From the NCBI RefSeq assembly GCF_020921035.1, contig NC_063155.1, forward strand, positions 30,745,294 through 30,809,293: a DNA stretch of 64,000 nucleotides, in the 5' to 3' direction. A model generated the notes under the pieces. It was not told the DNA's origin and ran no database searches. It saw nothing but the letters and a program-made list of their open reading frames with translations. Made by a program: the position numbers and the translations under genes. The DNA comes from Rhodamnia argentea (Eukaryota > Streptophyta > Magnoliopsida > Myrtales > Myrtaceae). Positions 38,110 to 49,844 of the stretch are shown piece by piece (the first letter of the stretch is position 1; each line of letters starts with the position of its first letter).

Positions 38110-39640
38110 GATTGGCTCACTTTTTTTTCACTCCTTTTATGGATGTGACACTCCTTTTTATGTGTGTTTTAACCATCCTATCCTCTGTGTGTAGCCCATC
38201 AAATATGTTATAATTTTATATGATTCTTTTTTTTGTTAATTTTTTATTTCGTTTCTTTTTCTCGTTGCGGGTCCCACCTTCCTCCTTTTCTTCTTTTTCC
38301 TCCTTCCCACGCCTCCCACTCGTCTCTCTATTTTCTACGACGTTTGCTGGGACGCCTCTCTCTCTTTCTAAAAATCCCGACTTTATTATGTCAATCCCGT
38401 CCTCCTCCATAATTTCATCGGCACCGGCATTGGGCTCACCAGAGACCTCCGCAATGATCCCCTTTTCTCCGCACAAAGGTAATATTGAGAAGCATGAAGG
38501 TAATGACATTTCACTCATGTTCTTGATAATGGAAGTTTCTGTTTGTAATCTGCAGGAGGACAAAGAAAGGGATGCTTAAGTTGTTCTCTTTTCTTCTTGC
38601 CATCCTATTTTGGCGAAACAATTGTCTATTTACCTTATACTCAGAGACTGGATGATGGAAAAGCAAATTATAGGGGGAGTAGGAAGTAACTCAATGCAAA
38701 GTAGCCATATTCGCCACGATATTGTACGCCGTCATGATGAACCGTCTGATTTTTCAGCCGAAGAAAAGCGAACTGCTTATCAAATTTGGCCTATACACTA
38801 CCAAGAAAGCTTGTTTACAGATTTATGCTCAGCTTCATGCTTGAAACTTAAGAATTAATGAGCTATCATGCGGATTGTGGACCTGGCGGCCTTCTGTTTG
38901 CTATCTACAAAGATCACGTCTTCGATCCACGCGCTGATGTTGAATGCTAGACCTTCCAGGACTCTTGAGTAGCTCTCTAGTATTGCTTGTCCCACATCTT
39001 GCAAGATGTGTTTCTAGCTCAACACACCCATGAAGGACTATCGTAGAAAAGCAAGGACATGGATCCCAAAGATACGAGGTTCTTTCTTTCGGATTATTGT
39101 TATGATGTGCTTTTGAGCGAGATTTCAGTGAATTTAAACGATTAGCTTCGAAAAAATGTCGGCGGGAAGTTTCGCTCACCCTGTTGTATTGGATCTAAAA
39201 AAAAAAAAAAGTCGGGATTGTTGGATATAATTGGAGTTTTCTATTTTAATACTTGGGGCTTCTCAATATTACCTTCGTGTGGAGAAAAGGGTATCATTGG
39301 GGAGGTCACTGGTGAGCTCAATGTCGGTACCAGCAAAATTATGGAGGAGGACAGGATTGACATAATAAAATCAGGGTTTTTAGAAGAAAAGGGAGGTGTC
39401 GAAGCGAACGTTGTGCGGGAGAGAGAGACAGAGAGACAGAGACAGAGAGAGGCGTGGGAAGGAGGAGGAAGAAGAAAAGGAGGAAAGTGAGACCCGCAAG
39501 AAAAAAAAAGAAATGAAATAAAAAAAATAATATAAAATTGTGTCAGATTTGGTGGGCCACATCACAAATGATATGGTGGTCAAAACATATATAAAAAGGA
39601 GTGTCAAAGTCATAAAAAGAGTGGAAAAAACGCGAGCTTT
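38110..39640. mobile_element. 1.5-kb foldback/Mutator-like element with ~350-bp arms
   Basis: The left arm (38110-38480) and the complement of the right arm (about 39250-39640) are alike over about 350 bp. Both begin GCTC(A/G)C, then a T-run, CACTC(C)...TTTTAT and GACACTCCTTTTTAT. Both contain matching Glu/Lys-rich frames: the left arm reads EIMEEDGIDIIKSGFLE on the minus strand and the right arm KIMEEDRIDIIKSGFLE on the plus strand. The unique core (38480-39240) has no recognised domain. The left end is about 45 bp past tRNA-His. No transposase is visible and no certain target duplication was found. Confidence 0.75.
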
Positions 39641-39841
39641 TGTAATTTTAATTTCTTTATTGGGGGTCGAAAGGATATATGTAATTATGACTTATGAAAG
39701 TCGACTCATGGCATAGAAAGTTCCATATATTCTTGCCTTGTGCTCCCACAATGGGAACAACATTTGCTTTTGTTTTCAGTAACGATTCGACATTTACAGA
39801 GATAATGTTCTCGTATCTCGCAACAGGGTAGGGCCTAAACC

Positions 39842-42800
39842 TTACAAAGCATGCAAGCTTACAAATGGGCTAGTAGGATTATCCCAGAGCACGAGTTCCT
39901 TCATGGCCTTTTCGATTTCTCTCACCTCTCTCAGCAAGCTACTCATGCAGTATCCTAGAGCACCCAAACTCAGAACCACTTCGCTTTTGATCGCGTTCTC
40001 AGCTTCCGCACCATCGCCGCTGCCGCCAATTTTGTCGAGCACCTCCCGCGAATGCTGAAGATAAGAGCCCACCATCTTCTCCACGTCACCTTCATCTAAA
40101 CAAGGCATTGGCGGGTCGATAGGTTTTGTTGCTCTCCCCAGCTCGATATCACGGGAAACGTCGGTCTCTTGAAGCTGCTGCTTCTCAAGAAGCGAGGGTG
40201 ATTTGACCGAGTTGATCTCCTCGAAGAATTTCAGCCAAGTGCTCGCGAGTTCCCGGAAAAGTTCAAGGTCGCTGTGAAGCTTATTCAGGGCCTCTTTCAA
40301 AGCAGCAGCAGCCTCGGCCCCGACTGCTGACGATTCTCGTTCGAGGAACTTCAGTGCATGGCCACAAAAGTGCAGGAGGTCCACCATCTTTGACAGAGAC
40401 CCCAAAAGCCTACCGTAGCAAGCACTGTGAAAGGGCCTGAACCAGAAATTTGGCTCCACCTCGGCTTCTTCGATGCACTTGCCGAGATCAAGCACGCTCA
40501 TCTTGACCCTCTTTTGAGTCTCTTCAAGATTGGACTTCTTGGTGTTGTCCAGTACACCCAGTGTTGTGACCGCGACAATGCACTCCCGTAATGCCTCGAA
40601 ACAATCAGTGAGCTGACGCTTAGCCAGAGAAGAACCTCTCGTGGGCTGCATCAGAAGTTCCACCACTATTAAACAAGATAACCCGATGAAGGTCTCGACG
40701 ATCCTTGCGATGGCGAATTCACTCGGTGGGCCAAACTTTTTTCTACCCAGTATCAACACAGCTCCTATCGCGGCCGAGACGCCACCTGCTTGGCCGTACA
40801 TTTTGCTCTTCCTAAGAAAGCTACAGAAGACGAACCAAGGGACGAGGGACAGGACTCTTACGGGCAAAAACCTCTGAAAAAGAAAGCAACCCAAGACTCC
40901 ATAAACGGTTCCTAGTACCGTGCCCTGTGCCTTGACGTTGGCCACCTTGAAAGTAGCCTCTCTGGCTGAGGAATAGCTCACGGCTATCGGAAGCCCGGCC
41001 CAATATCCGTCCTCCTTGCTATATATAAGCCCAAGAAGTACCGCGAGGCCCAGCGAGAGCGAGCACTTGATCGCAGGGACGAGCCTTTTGGGGCTCATTT
41101 TGAAGCCCCACTCGTTCCAGGCTCTTGTGAAACAGAAAGAAAGCCCACTTTCTTCGCCCGTTGACTGTTCGTCTTTTTGATGAGATTTGTCTTGTGGTGA
41201 TGTCGATGTTGGGGTCTGACTGTGGAGGAGTTTCATGCAGAAGAGGAAGAAGATGCAGGGCAAGTGCTCCGGCGAGGTCGGGACTTTGCGAAGAGACTCA
41301 AAGAAGCCAGTCATGTTCTTGGAAATCGATTCGGGGATGGTTGAAGAAGAATCACCGGGGAAAAGCCAGCTCTTAGATTGGCTCATGATCAGGGTAATGT
41401 GTTCCTCCAAAACAAGTTTGCAATTTTTGAGCGGTCCGTTAGCGTCAGGCAATGTAACTGGGAACGAAGCGATGCTTGTTAATGCCATGTCCATCCCACG
41501 CAATTGGGTCTCTAAACTCTCCTGCAACCTTTCTCCTGGACTCATGTGGTATGATTTCAAGGACGTGAACGGAACTCTCTCCCAAAGCGCACTTTCCTGT
41601 TGTTCAATGTCAGAACGGTGTCGTTCAGGTTCCAATATTGGAGGAGATATTTTTCTTTTTTCCTTTGTTCGAGATATTGGAGAAAGGAGATTGAGCAGTG
41701 AATTTCATATCGTTACTCAACGTAGAATGATAGAGCAAGTACTTGGTTTGTTTCTTTTGCGCAAGTTCTTTCTTTTGGTATTTCAGGACAATTATCAAAA
41801 TCTCCAAATACGCAACAATGAAGAGGTTATGGGACCTGACCGGTTCTGATTATTCACGGAATACCCAAATAAAAGTTTATTCTAGAAGTGCCAAAAATAA
41901 TTTCGAATTATCACCTGATAGCGTTTAATACTTCGAAGAAGTTTGTTTCCGTCGTGGGACAAGCATTTGGCTCGAGAGATGAAGGCGAGGGCGGAGGCGT
42001 CGTCCTCGGCGAGGAATGCATTGGCGAAGAGGTGCAACCTGTTCGAGGCATTCTCGGTGTAGGCCCGGCAGTTCTCCTTTATCTGCATGCAGAATTCTGC
42101 ATGGTCAATTAATCTACGAGGGCATGCATATGTTAAGCTCATTGGGAATTAAAGAAAAAAAAAACACTCCACGCTTCCAAATTTATGCGAGCTCCATGCG
42201 AAGAGTACGTAGGTTTAGAGCATGTACCACTATTCCCTAGATGTATGAAAAATAGTCTTTCATTAACTACGGTTGACCAAGGTAACTAACATAACATGCA
42301 CCAAAGAGTGATATCCAGGACAAATAAAATGGATGCAGTAATTTTCATGAAGTAATGCTCTAATTTCTAGAGATTGTATGCTAAAGTTGATCGTATCTCT
42401 CCACAAGATGTTTGCATGCATTGCTTTGGGGTACCTCATGACGGGCCGTCCTAGGGAAGGGAAGCAAAAGGGCCAGCAGGCAAGCGAGGGCCCCGACGGC
42501 CGTGCTGACAGCCACGTGGAGGGGGTGCATGACCGCCTCGATCCGCTCCTTCTCGATGAACCCGATCACGTACACCAGCACTATCTGCCCCAGCGCTATC
42601 CGCTTCGCCGTCCCGTGCGTAGCCCCCGGCAGGGCCACCACGAACGACGCCAGGGCCACCGCGAGCGCGGTCGTCCCGCTCGACAGCCTCGTGGGCCCTA
42701 TCAGCCACAGGCTCAGCATCGCGGGCCCGATGCTCTGGGCGGTCGCGTACAGCGCCAGCCAGCACCCACGCAGCGCGTCGCCCAGGGAGGCATCCGTGAC

Positions 42801-43127
42801 GACCAGGATGACCGTCACGTAGGAGAAGGCGGGGAGCGAGACGTGGCGCCGCAGCTGGGCCGGCCCGTACAGGGTGACGCACGCCACGACGGCGCAGGCG
42901 AGAGAGGTCCGGAGCGCAGACGCGAGGCACCCCCGCCACAGGGCTCGCGCTCGCTCCGACTGACCAGAAATCCCACGCATTATTGCAGAAGTAGCTTCGT
43001 TCGAGGGAGCGACGAAGGATGATGGCGAGGTTGGTTCGAGAACGTAAAGTGGCAAGTGAAGGTGGGGTTTTGTTACTTTTGTAGAGGGAGAGGTCGGGAG
43101 AAGGGACATGGACATTGGACGATCCAT
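39842..43127 (-). CDS. FUSC / aromatic-acid-exporter-like membrane protein
   Basis: Predicted 871-aa multi-pass membrane protein of the fusaric-acid-resistance-like family; plant members are poorly characterised. Exons 43127-42435, 42082-41915 and 41596-39842 join in frame, stop TAA at 39842. I chose the ATG at 43127 (MDRPMSM) because the frame upstream has no ATG. The build is duplicated as in FUSC proteins: a first block of about six hydrophobic segments (residues about 65-230), a cytosolic linker containing IKENCRAYTENASNRLHLF, a second block of about five or six segments (about 455-605, with DGYWAGLPIAVSYSSAREATFKVAN as its signature), then a long helical C-terminal cytosolic region. Exon 1 is very GC-rich (over 60% by eye) beside AT-rich introns, which creates long shadow frames. 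I recall Arabidopsis At2g28780 and At3g09450 as the same family. The substrate is unknown. Confidence 0.87.
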
Positions 43128-43916
43128 AATGATGACGTGAGTGGGATCCACGTGGTGTGTGCTTTGCTGACGCAGCTCGGCTCTTCGCTGACGCAGCTCG
43201 GCTCTTCGCTTATTAGTTCTAACTCGTAATCCGTGGATGAAAAATCACACGCACGAACGACTTTTGGGGGGCGGCTAGCTCAACGCGCTTATCGTGGTCG
43301 CAACACTTTAGCTCTAAAAATTAATTTATAATCAAAAATCAATTATTCTACTTTTGCTTATGAGCAGCAAAAGTAGATATTTTTATTTTTGAAATAAAAA
43401 AAATTTACTGTAAAAGTAGAAAAATAAAGTTACGTAACTAAACAGATTTCTGCTCCGTAATCACTTCTAAAGTAGAAATTTTATTCCAGGACTGTTGTCA
43501 TTACGTGTCCTAATCTCCGCAGCTCGTCATCGTTATGATAGTTTTATTATTCTCCAATGAATTTTCCTCTTCCTAGGGGAATTAAGGTTTCGAAAGAAAT
43601 TGCTTAACGGGAGGTCCTATAAAAGGAATTAGCTTAGTGTGGAATTACACGACGTAAAGTTACACGCCAACCCACTTTTCATATTTATTTATTTACAACA
43701 TATGAATTTTTTTTTTTTTTTTGGTAAAGGACATGAAAAGTTAATGCGCTCTAATTCTATCTTTTTCCCCTTGTTCTGTTCTGATCAAAAGGTTGGGCGC
43801 CTTTTGGAGTATCTGAGGAGACTCCGTGCAAGTGTACATCTCTGTCCGGCGTCCTTCATGGAATTATCGTACGGCCGTATTAAGATGCACATATAAATTA
43901 TATTAAAGAAGTCCCG
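43128..43916. other. 5' flank of FUSC gene and intergenic DNA
   Basis: Contains a G-box core CACGTG (43149-43154), 22 bp before the FUSC start codon, and a 21-bp tandem repeat listed separately. From 43290 to 43490 is a repeat-like tract whose GCAACACTT and AAAGTAGA words recall the MITE at 31745. Confidence 0.4.
43166..43210. repeat. 21-bp tandem repeat, two copies
   Basis: Unit GCTGACGCAGCTCGGCTCTTC at 43166-43186 and 43187-43207, followed by the start of a third copy. It lies 39 bp before the FUSC start codon, in promoter or 5'UTR position. Confidence 0.95.
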
Positions 43917-44575
43917 TGTTGGAGAATTGATATGGTATTAAACAGTTATATTTAAGTTTGCCCATAATTCATTGGCTTAAGTTTTTTAGTGATGGTGGGT
44001 CCAATTAGATATATTGACGGGCTCGGACTTGGGCTCCCTCTATTGGACTTCTGCTATGTGCTCTCAACAAATGGTATTAGAGCCGATGATTAATTGGTGG
44101 TTCACTCTCAATATGTATCGGTCATCACCTATCGGTCTTTGGTGAATATCTCAAGGAAGGAATCTGGTGACCAATGCAATTTCCGGGCCGGCGGGTGTGT
44201 ATATCTCAAGGAAGGAATCTAGTGATCAATGCGGTTTCCGGGCCGTTGGGCGTTGCGGTGGGCGTGTATATTTCAAGGAAGGAATTTAGAGACCAATGCG
44301 GTTTCCGGGTCGGTGGGCGTTGTGGCGTAGCAAAGCCGGTGACCAACGCAGATTTCGAGCCGAATATTTGAATTCAGAGAGAGCAGACCTAACATTGGAG
44401 CTCATATATGAGATGGTGTTGAGCAATTAATATATCTAAGTTGGCACATAACTCATTGGCTTAAGCTTTTAAGTAAAGGTGGATCCAACTGGATATATTG
44501 AGGGCCCGGACTTAGGTTCTCTCTTGACGATCTCTCGAATGAAGGTATCCGGTCTTACGTTGCGAGCTCTTAACA
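43917..44575 (+). mobile_element. TRIM-like miniature LTR retroelement
   Basis: Two related terminal repeats, 43917-44069 (153 bp) and 44417-44575 (159 bp), begin TGTTGG or TGTTGAG and end CTCAACA or CTCTTAACA. They share CATTGGCTTAAG and (T/A)GGATATATTGA-type words. Directly after the first is TGGTATTAGAGCC (44072-44084), matching a primer-binding site for initiator tRNA-Met. The second is preceded by the short purine run GAGATGG. The 347-bp interior has no frame and carries tandem repeats. The LTRs are diverged, so the insertion is old. Flanks TCCCG and GGCCG are only partly alike. Confidence 0.75.
44147..44335 (+). repeat. Three diverged tandem units inside the TRIM
   Basis: Three units of about 55-67 bp, each opening with AT(C/T)TCAAGGAAGGAAT and containing CCAATGC or TCAATGC, then TTTCCGGG. 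Unit lengths differ because the G-rich tail expands in the middle copy. Confidence 0.85.
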
Positions 44576-45679
44576 GGCCGTCAGTCATCATGTTGTTCTC
44601 CAATCTAGCTAATAATGGAGATTTGAAAAGAATAGAAAGATGTCTACTCCATAATTGAAGCTTCTGTTAAGTTGTAAGGATTTATAATTAAAGATTACTC
44701 TCATTTGGCTGCCGGAGATCAATTTTCTTGTAGCGGACGTAACATTTCAAATAAATGAATGAGTGACATAGATGGTCAATTGAGATTGCACCGCCATACA
44801 AAAATGACCCTTGATCAATAAAATCTCACTCCTATTTAAATACACTCATCGGGAAAGATGCAATGTCAAACGTTGTATAAAAAAGAGCATGTACATGGTC
44901 GTTATAGATTTTCTTACATTACGTTGAAGTACAAATTTTATGACTGCTTATGGAAGTAAAATGAGAAGAGGAAGTTCCCTTTATGGTCAAAAGGCGACGG
45001 ACAGATTTTAACTACAAAACTATGCATCTGAAATGGCATAACCTGCTTATCTGGCTGTGAAGGAGATTGAGGGCTATGCTGTTTTGCCCTTATATTAAAT
45101 GCGTATTAGTGCACGAAAAAAAGATCTTCGATGAATTTGTCAATTGGAAGAGCATAGGTTACGGATTGACAGTACTTAAAAAAAAAATGGTTCCTTATAA
45201 AGGGTTTAAATGAGGTTGGGACCGACCTCATCAATCGTCACATAAATTATTTGTGAATTGAAAAATATGCGACTTTAACAAGTATTATTTTGGGATGGGA
45301 AAATGACCGATTAGCTGGCTTGTACTCAAATTTGTCAAGCGAAAAAGAGTTTGAGAAGATGAATTTGGCACGAGGAATGGAACCTAGCTAGAGATTTTTG
45401 TTAAAGGTGCTCTTTGTGCACAGTTTGATCTTCCCATTCGTCGCCAGAGGGTTATTTTTTAGCCATTGCTCAAAAATTTGGTCCGGGTCTCCAAATTTTG
45501 AAATTGAAAATGTGCGGTTGGGAGGTCTCGGACAATCCCTAAAGATTAGCGAAAGCCGTCAGGCTAGCATCTCTTTGCACACCGAGCGAGTTTCATTTGC
45601 TGCCCTTCCTTCACCTCGGAAGATTCAGACATTGACTGTTCGGTCTTTAAGGACATTTTACAGGACAGAAGATGTAGGC
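44576..45679. other. Intergenic, nothing recognised
   Basis: AT-rich; a 150-codon frame (45398-45850) runs into the retroelement LTR and has no domain, so it is not called. Confidence 0.4.
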
Positions 45680-45684
45680 TTTTC

Positions 45685-46443
45685 TGTTGCGCGAAACAAG
45701 CGATCGAACAAGAAAATGTACATGGTTCGTCCATACAAATCTACGTCCATGGAAAAAGCAGCAATGAATTACACTATAAATCAAGCGATACGCGGAGATT
45801 ACAAATCACACTTGAGTCACTCAAACATTCTTAGTGTTTCCAAGCCCTAATTGCATCAACTAACCCACAAGTATTTAGCCCCGCAATTCCTCGCGAAAAA
45901 ATCTTTCAATTTCATCAAGGAATTACACAAATCTAACCTCGAGATTTAATTAGCATCTATACTTGAATTCTTGATATAATTCTACGAACAAAACCAAACT
46001 AAGATAAACCCTCTCAAGCACTCGATGACAAGATGACGCTTCAATAAATCACGTCAACAACGGCACGAAGACCCTAGCTATCAAACACCTATGTACGTCA
46101 CCCACGGACTACCCATGACACTCAAGGGAGGAACGCGCATCTTCCAAGTAAAGGAGAAAACCACCATGAGAAATCATTATTGACCACGTCAACTCTAAAA
46201 TTCCATTTTGGACTTTCCAATGTAGCCGAATAGCTCCAACGCACAATAGGATTGTTAGATTCCAAAAATTTGTTCTCATATTTATTCTCCTTTTATACTT
46301 ATCTTCTCTTTGCCAATTTCAATAACTTAAGGATAAAGTTATGAGGATTTCAAAATAGAATTCCATCCAATAGAAAGTAATAATATCTAATTTGGAACAT
46401 TCAAATTTCGCTTCGGATTTAAACTCGAGACATATTTTTAACA
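45685..46443 (-). repeat. 3' LTR of Copia element
   Basis: 759 bp, TGTTGCGCGAAAC...ATTTTTAACA on the + strand, a direct repeat of 49021-49839. It is flanked on the outside by TTTTC (45680-45684). It is shorter than the partner mainly through a deletion near the start, where the partner carries an extra tract of about 30 bp. Confidence 0.9.
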
Positions 46444-46963
46444 ATTACCACATTGGCTTGACGTTGGAGCCATGTCACAATTGCTTCGTTTATAATTCGA
46501 ACTTCTCTGCTACTACTCTCCCAAATGCCCCAATGGGCTCAATCGCCACAATCTTCACGCAAGTTCAAACTGCGCTTGAATTTCGTCATAACCGTAGATC
46601 TCATCAGAACATCAACTCCACACACACTTTTAACTGCTCCACAATGACTTTCCAACAAAATCTCCTTAATCATATATAAAGCAAAACCATTGTTGTATCC
46701 ATTTATGTCAGGAGATCGAATACATACCTTGTTAATATTAGCAGTTATGGCGACTGTTGGCTCTACGGGCTCTACCTAATTATAAGCACCACCTATGTCG
46801 ATTACTTCGCTAGTATCCGCAACCTCAAGAGCTTTCGGTTACCGCCCGGATTCGTATTAATATTGCCACAAACAGTCCTAGACGGAAGTATTAGAGACTT
46901 GTCAAAAGTAACTTCTCTACTGCGAACAAGTAAATTTATATTCGAACACCACAACTAATAGCC

Positions 46964-47658
46964 TCACTTACCTCGTGCATAGCCGTAGAATATGCACCTT
47001 GCCCGCACATCAAGCTTACCATCACTTACTCGATAATAACACAGGTAACCAAACATTTTAAAAATAGAATATTTAGCAACATTACCCGACCACACTTCTT
47101 TGAAAGTTCGATATCCAATCGTAGTCGATGGATATCTGTTCATCAGATAGCTCGCCATACTAAGCATATATGCTAGAATTCTCCTAGCCATACCAGTACT
47201 AGAGATCACTTTACGGGCTATCTCTAATAATGTTATGCTCATCAATTCCGCAAACTGTTGTGGTTTACCGGCACTAATACGGTGTTTCACTATGCCCTTT
47301 TTCATGCAGAATTTATTTTTCAACTCCGGTAGAACTCCATGCTACTGTCGGTTCGCATATGCTCGATCGACTTACCGGTCTTTTTTTCGATCAAAGCTTT
47401 CAACCGCCTAATCCCGACAATAGCATCAAACTTGTGCCTAAGCACAAACACTCAAGTCCTCCTCGAGTAGTCGTCAATAACTATTAGCATAAATCTGGCA
47501 CTCTTTCTTGAAGGAAACCGCAATAACTCGCGAACATCCAAGTGAAATAAATTTGCAATTTTCAAGGTTTTTCTAATAGTCGCACTAAACTGCGCCTTCC
47601 ACCATTGATATAAATCACAGCACCTACATACATTCAATTCATCAGCAATATAACACAT
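46964..47658 (-). pseudogene. Copia integrase remnant
   Basis: Two broken frames. 47658-47452 has a preintegrase-like and core-start segment ending FMLIVIDDYSRRT. 47323-46964 has the later integrase core and post-core region (MSITLLEIARKVI, YLMNRYPSTTIGYRTFKEVW, IFKMFGYLCYYRV), with the family's HR(I/T) turn seen as KHRISAGKPQQ. Stops separate them, so it is non-functional. Confidence 0.85.
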
Positions 47659-47786
47659 AATAAGTTTATTTCACTTAGAACCTTCAGGCTTCTATCGTTA
47701 ATATGCCCCAAACCCATATGCCACAATTCTAACTCTCGAACAAATGCATTAGACGCTTCCACGGCGAAATCGTCACTTGTCTCACC

Positions 47787-48155
47787 TTAAAGTTCATACA
47801 AGCCACTATGCTTGATTCCTTTTATTATCACTAGGGCATCTCGAACAACCTTCAAAACTCCATCTTGTGAAGAATACTTGCATCTAGTTGAATTTATGGC
47901 ACCCAAGGAAATTAAGTTTCTTTTCAATTCTAGAACGTCTCTTACTCCAATCAATATACTCACGATACCATCATACATTCTGATTTTAACATCACCAACA
48001 CTCACAATGTCGCATTCGGCGTTGTTCCCTAACTGGATTTTACCACTACCCACGCACCGATAATTAGTAAGCCAATTTCTATTTGGTATAATGTGAAATG
48101 AACAACCAGAATCCATAATCCATCCATCAAAAGATGAATTCTCTATAACAGACAA
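47787..48155 (-). pseudogene. Copia protease remnant
   Basis: A 122-codon frame contains WIMDSGCSFHI, the aspartic-protease active-site region (the family usually has DSGA(S/T)), then LGNNAECDIVSVGDVKI and the LKRNLISLGAI tract typical of this domain. Upstream, at about 48240-48300, is a CCHC knuckle whose last metal ligand is Tyr in place of Cys (C-x2-C-x4-H-x4-Y). Confidence 0.85.
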
Positions 48156-48314
48156 GACATTATCGATAGCATCGGAATTATCGGTGACATTTGCAACATC
48201 ATCTACAGATTCAATTCTAATTCTCTTATCGGTTTCGTTTTTCAGCTTAAAGTAATTTCTTATAAGATGCTCCCTTTTGCCACAGTTCCAACAGACAACA
48301 CCACCAGTCCTAAA

Positions 48315-48979
48315 CTAATCGCATCTATTCATATTCATACCATTTCTACTAACACGAGTACTAGCCCTTTCCCTATTTTTACCTACTAAAGCTGTAGATA
48401 TAGATTCATCATATTCTTTTCTACGAATGTTCTCACTTAGAATCAAATGTCGAATCCCATCAAACGTCAAACTTGTTGACCCGGAGGAATTACTAACAGC
48501 AGTAATAGTAGTACTCCAACTATCGAGCGGTGAAGATAATAGAATCAAAGTACATATCTCGTCTTCAATGTCAATATCAACTGAACTCAATTGACTAACG
48601 ATCATATTAAATTCATTAATATATTAGCAACTGACGCACATTTGCTCATTTTCAAATTAAATAGACGTTGCATCAAATAGACCTTATTGATCGTAGAGGG
48701 TTTCTCATACATATCCGATAGGGCTTTCATCAAACCCGCAACGGTCTTCTCTTTGACGATATTAAACGCGACGTTACGAGCCAACGTCGGCCGAATAACA
48801 CCCATCGCTTGTCTATCCAGCAATTTCCAATCAGCTTGCTTCATCATATCTGGTTTCTCCCTAAATAAGGGTAAATGCAATTTCATCCGATACCGATAAT
48901 CTTCAATCTGCATCTTCCAGAAACCAAAATCATTCCCCTCAAATCTGTCGATTTTCACTTTAACTTCTTCTATCACCAT
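48315..48979 (-). pseudogene. Copia gag remnant, frameshifted
   Basis: Starts at the ATG at 48979. KIDRFEGNDFGFWKMQIED and LMKALSDMYEKPS are typical gag words of the UBN2 group. The frame stops at 48602, while the following gag words (IVSQLSSVDIDIEDE, LLSSPLDSW) lie in another frame from 48605, so an indel sits near 48620. A further stop ends the second frame at 48315, before the zinc knuckle. Confidence 0.87.
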
Positions 48980-49020
48980 CGATTCGCTTAAACTCAAGCA
49001 AGTTTAGCTATGATATCAAT

Positions 49021-49839
49021 TGTTGCACGAAACAAGCGATCGAACAATAAAATAGACAAAACAAGAAAATAAATTGGACACCGGATGTACGTGGTTACGT
49101 CGTAAAGACCTACGTTCATAGGGAGAGCGATAATGAATTCCACCATAGATTAAGCAATATACAGAGATTACAAACCACGTTCGAGTCACTCAAACACTCT
49201 TAATGTTTCCCAGCCTCAATTACATCAAATAACCCACAAGTGTTTAGCCCTATAATTTCTCGCGAAACAATCTCTCAATGTCGCAAAGGAATTACACACA
49301 TCTAACCTCAAGATTTAATCGGCATCTACGCCTGAATTCTTGATGTAATTCCACAAACAAAACCAATGAAGATAAACCCTCTCAAGTACTCGACGACGCT
49401 TCAATAAATCACGTCAACAACGGCACGAAGACCTTAGCTATCAAGCACCCATCACCTGTGGATGTCACCCACGGACCACCCATGGCACTCAAGGAAGGAA
49501 CGACGCTTCTTCCAAGTATAAGAGAAAACCACAATCCAACTGGCAGGAGATATTTATGCATGAGAAATCCGTGTTGACTACGTCAACTCCAAAAGTCCCC
49601 TTTGGATTTCCAATGCAGCCGAACAACTCCAACGCACAATAGGATTATTAAATTCCAAAAATTTGTTCTCATATTTTTTCTCCTTTTATACTTATCTTCT
49701 CTTTGCCGATTTCAATAACTCAAGGATAAAGTTATGAGGATTTCAAAAAATAGAATTCCATCCAATACAAAGTAATAATATTCAATTTGGAATATTCAAA
49801 TTTTCGCTTCGGGCTCAAACTCGAGACATATTTTTAACA
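49021..49839 (-). repeat. 5' LTR of Copia element
   Basis: 819 bp, TGTTGCACGAAAC...ATTTTTAACA on the + strand, direct repeat of 45685-46443 with scattered substitutions and indels. TTTTC (49840-49844) flanks it. Visible divergence between LTRs indicates an old insertion. Confidence 0.9.
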
Positions 49840-49844
49840 TTTTC

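Larger units (their letters stand above)
45685..49839 (-). mobile_element. Decayed, internally deleted Ty1/Copia retrotransposon
   Basis: 4,155 bp bounded by LTRs, with perfect 5-bp target duplications TTTTC at 45680-45684 and 49840-49844. It reads on the minus strand. A degenerate initiator-Met primer site (GATATCATAGC) lies just inside the 5' LTR. The internal 2.6 kb holds, in order, gag, a zinc knuckle, protease and integrase pieces typical of Copia (integrase before RT), but only about 520 bp remain between the integrase piece and the 3' LTR. RT and RNase H are therefore missing. Many stops and frameshifts make it non-autonomous. Confidence 0.92.

Noticed and set aside
41235..41849. 204-codon plus-strand frame
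   Set aside because: Antisense to FUSC exon 3; no domain.
42378..43022. Long plus-strand frames (214 and 106 codons) over the FUSC first exon
   Set aside because: They are antisense shadows of a GC-rich coding exon; the minus frame has membrane segments and correct splice phases.
43127..43151. FUSC start at 43151
   Set aside because: That codon is GTG; the first in-frame ATG is at 43127.
45398..45850. 150-codon plus-strand frame
   Set aside because: Runs into the Copia LTR and has no domain.
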